Shown here piece after piece: positions 5,109-6,975 of a stretch of 6,975 nucleotides of DNA (position 1 is the first letter of the stretch; each line of letters starts with the position of its first letter). The notes beneath the pieces were generated by a model. It saw nothing but the letters and a program-made list of their open reading frames with translations, was not told the origin of the DNA and made no database searches. The stretch covers positions 14,496 through 21,470 of the forward strand of contig DLHW01000041.1 of NCBI GenBank assembly GCA_002483425.1, read 5' to 3'. The stretch comes from Methylococcaceae bacterium UBA7658. GTDB taxonomy: Bacteria > Pseudomonadota > Gammaproteobacteria > Methylococcales > Methylomonadaceae. A program made the position numbers and the translations under genes.

Positions 5109-6065
5109 TTATAAGCTCAGGGTCAAACTGCGAAATCCTTGTGCAGCGGTCATTTTGCCGTCGTCGCTCAGTAATTGCACGGAATCGTGATTGCCAGGAT
5201 AGAATAGTGCGCCTTCGAAGTTAAAACCGCTCAGATCGAACTTTTTCAAGGTGTTGAGTTTTCCAGATTTGCTCGACCAAACAATCAACTTGCCTTCTTC
5301 GAGACCGTGGTCTTCATCGGGGATGTTTTCATGATAAGGACCTGCAATGATGAGGTATTTATGTTTTTTATAATGCGTGATTTCCCGGATGCCGAAGCCG
5401 CCTAAATCCAGTTCGATGGGATCGGCGAATTTGGCTTTTAAACCGTGAATGACCTCGAACGGGTTTTTTAATTTCGCCATCAGCGCATTGCCTTTTTCCA
5501 ACCGGCCTTTTTTGACTTCTCCGCCCGATAAAGGATTCCTAAATCCGATTAAAAGGCCGTTGTCTGGCGTGGCTGCCAGACCTTCAATACTCAAACCGCC
5601 AATGGCTTTAGCCTGGGTTTTTTTGGCTTTGCCAAAATGGAATTTATCGAAACGGGAGTCGTCCTGCAAATCGTCTATTAACGTGGAGTAAATGTCTCCG
5701 GCTGGGCTTAAGGTAAACTTGTCCTTAGCGCCGGGTTTAATATGCACTCCGAATAACCGGTGCCGGGCAGGGCGGAATTCGCCTTTCTTACTGGTCGAGT
5801 GCGAGCCGATCCAGAACACCGTGTTGCCGAGAGCCGCCGCGCTTTCAACGTCGATTTCCAGATCTTCGCCATCCGCAACGATGCCTTTAAAGACCGAACT
5901 TAACGCAATGGTTTGCACCGGTTTATCGCCGGCGTTACGGTGGTAAATTCTTAGCAAATTATCCTCGTCGTCGCCGACAATAAAAAGAGTATCGTTAACC
6001 GCAACCGCTCCGGAAGGATTGGCTATGCCTTGATAGCGTTTTTCTTCAATGTCGTATATTTTCAT
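5109..6065 (-). CDS. DUF3616 family protein
   Basis: 318 residues with no signal peptide or membrane segment, so probably cytoplasmic. Features typical of DUF3616 proteins are the early GDDEDNLLRIY (31-41), DGEDLEID (65-72), FWIGSHS (84-90), SIEGLAA (159-165), FGIREI (224-229) and FNFEGALF (281-288). The alternating short beta-strand pattern with repeated 'EG' turns suggests a beta-propeller-like fold; no enzyme motif is obvious and the function of the family is unknown to me. The ATG at 6063-6065 follows GGGAG with a 7-base gap, and that ribosome-binding site lies inside the end of lnt. Only 3 bases separate the lnt stop codon (6070-6072) from this start, if the intervening 6066-6069 is counted as 4 bases of spacer, so the two genes are almost surely one operon. 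Confidence 0.8.
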   Translation of the reverse strand: MKIYDIEEKRYQGIANPSGAVAVNDTLFIVGDDEDNLLRIYHRNAGDKPVQTIALSSVFKGIVADGEDLEIDVESAAALGNTVFWIGSHSTSKKGEFRPARHRLFGVHIKPGAKDKFTLSPAGDIYSTLIDDLQDDSRFDKFHFGKAKKTQAKAIGGLSIEGLAATPDNGLLIGFRNPLSGGEVKKGRLEKGNALMAKLKNPFEVIHGLKAKFADPIELDLGGFGIREITHYKKHKYLIIAGPYHENIPDEDHGLEEGKLIVWSSKSGKLNTLKKFDLSGFNFEGALFYPGNHDSVQLLSDDGKMTAAQGFRSLTLSL

Positions 6066-6069
6066 GTAA

Positions 6070-6975
6070 TTACTCCCGTTCGTTTTTGACTGTTGCCGGT
6101 TTACGGTAAATCCCGATAACTAATAGTAAAGCTAAGCCGCCCCAGAGTAAACAGGGCACAAGCCAAAACCAGCGTTGATAAAACGTGCTGGGCGGATTTT
6201 TAAGATAAGGCACTTCATAAAACTCAGCCCAGGGCTGCAACATCGGCGACTGTTCCAGAACTTCGCCGGAAGCGAGAGAAACCGTGGAAATGCCGGTATT
6301 GGTAACGCGTAACACCGGACGGCGGAATTCAACCCCGCGAGCTAAGGTCATGTACATGTGCTGATAAGGCTCTTGCCAGGTGCCGTACCAGGAGTCGTTA
6401 GTCGCGTTAACGATAAATTGCGCGCCTAGATTGGCCAGATCGCGGGAAAACTTGGGAAACAGGCTTTCGTAACAGATTTGCGGACCCATTTTAAAACCGT
6501 TCCAGTCGAACAATAAAGTCGGGCCGGGGCCGCGGGCGTAGCGCCCGATTTCAGGTAGAAATTTACGGATAGCGGGAAATGTCTCGGCAAACGGGATGTA
6601 TTCGCCGAAGGCGAGTAAAATCGTCTTACTGTAATGCGGTTCCACGATATCGCCTTTATCGTTCAATAAAAACAGTGAGTTCGTAATTAAATTGGTTTTC
6701 CGGTCGACGCCGAACGCGCCGGTAACAAGCGGCAATTTCCTTTCGTTCAGGAATTGAGACAGCAAAACCGGGAACTCCTTATATTTAAACTCCTCGCCTA
6801 ATAAAGCCGGGAATGCCGTTTCCGGCCACATTGCGAAATCGGCGGGCGAGCCTTGATGACGTTGTAATGCCTGATCGGTCAACGCCATAATACGGCGGAC
6901 GATTTCATGCGTGTAACCCTCTCCTAATTCGGCGGCCATTTTTTCCGAATTAGGGATGCTGGCTTGGATGAGTAA
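6070..6975 (-). CDS. lnt: Apolipoprotein N-acyltransferase, partial (N-terminus beyond window)
   Basis: The last 301 residues are visible; the frame stays open to the right edge, and its first residues LLIQASIPNSEK match the QxNIPQ strand that opens the nitrilase-like domain of Lnt. The M at 6937-6939 is therefore internal, not the start. The catalytic triad of the family is present: Glu in WPETAFP (codon 6820-6822), Lys in PHYSK (6625-6627) and Cys in QICYES (6472-6474), plus the GEYIPF motif. One transmembrane helix (FWLVPCLLWGG and following) ends the protein, as in the family. Lnt sits in the inner membrane and adds the third acyl chain to the N-terminal Cys of lipoproteins using phospholipid as donor. 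Full-length homologs are about 500 residues, so roughly 200, mainly the N-terminal membrane helices, lie outside. It leads directly into the DUF3616 gene. Confidence 0.95.
   Translation of the reverse strand, partial: LLIQASIPNSEKMAAELGEGYTHEIVRRIMALTDQALQRHQGSPADFAMWPETAFPALLGEEFKYKEFPVLLSQFLNERKLPLVTGAFGVDRKTNLITNSLFLLNDKGDIVEPHYSKTILLAFGEYIPFAETFPAIRKFLPEIGRYARGPGPTLLFDWNGFKMGPQICYESLFPKFSRDLANLGAQFIVNATNDSWYGTWQEPYQHMYMTLARGVEFRRPVLRVTNTGISTVSLASGEVLEQSPMLQPWAEFYEVPYLKNPPSTFYQRWFWLVPCLLWGGLALLLVIGIYRKPATVKNERE

Overview
The base composition (AT-leaning intergenic DNA, mid-range GC in genes), the Sec-type signal peptides, the lipobox, a complete LuxR/AHL receptor and an apolipoprotein N-acyltransferase (Lnt) all point to a Gram-negative proteobacterium, most likely a gammaproteobacterium. 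A Methylococcales-type methanotroph would fit, but that is only an impression from the protein styles; there is no marker gene for it here. No tRNA, rRNA, CRISPR array, transposase or phage gene was seen.

Layout. The left part (1-1191) holds one plus-strand gene behind a long structured leader. Its product resembles the M41 peptidase domain of FtsH without the AAA+ ATPase, and its zinc-site motif reads HQAGH instead of HEAGH. A terminator-like hairpin sits directly before its start codon, and a 39-codon frame overlaps its stop codon. Bases 1192-1416 are non-coding as far as can be judged. Everything from 1417 to the right edge is on the minus strand. In transcription order (right to left) it is: partial lnt, a DUF3616 protein, a TraB/GumN-family secreted protein, a LuxR-type quorum-sensing receptor, a small lipoprotein, and a secreted RTX-repeat protein closed by a clear rho-independent terminator.

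How the parts may work together. The most interesting point is a near-perfect lux box (CTGTCA-AAAC-TGACAG, 3202-3217) between luxR and the lipoprotein gene. It lies directly upstream of, and touches, a promoter-like pair (CAGACA-N17-TCTAAT) reading into the lipoprotein gene, with its centre about 43 bases before the predicted transcription start. This is the geometry of a LuxR-activated class II promoter. The receptor keeps all the residues typical of acyl-homoserine-lactone binding, yet no luxI synthase is visible. The window therefore suggests a small local quorum-sensing circuit: AHL receptor, then an unknown surface lipoprotein, and perhaps the adjacent secreted calcium-binding repeat protein, although that gene also has its own good promoter. 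Lnt, which finishes lipoprotein maturation, lies upstream on the same strand; a functional link with the lipoprotein is only suggestive.
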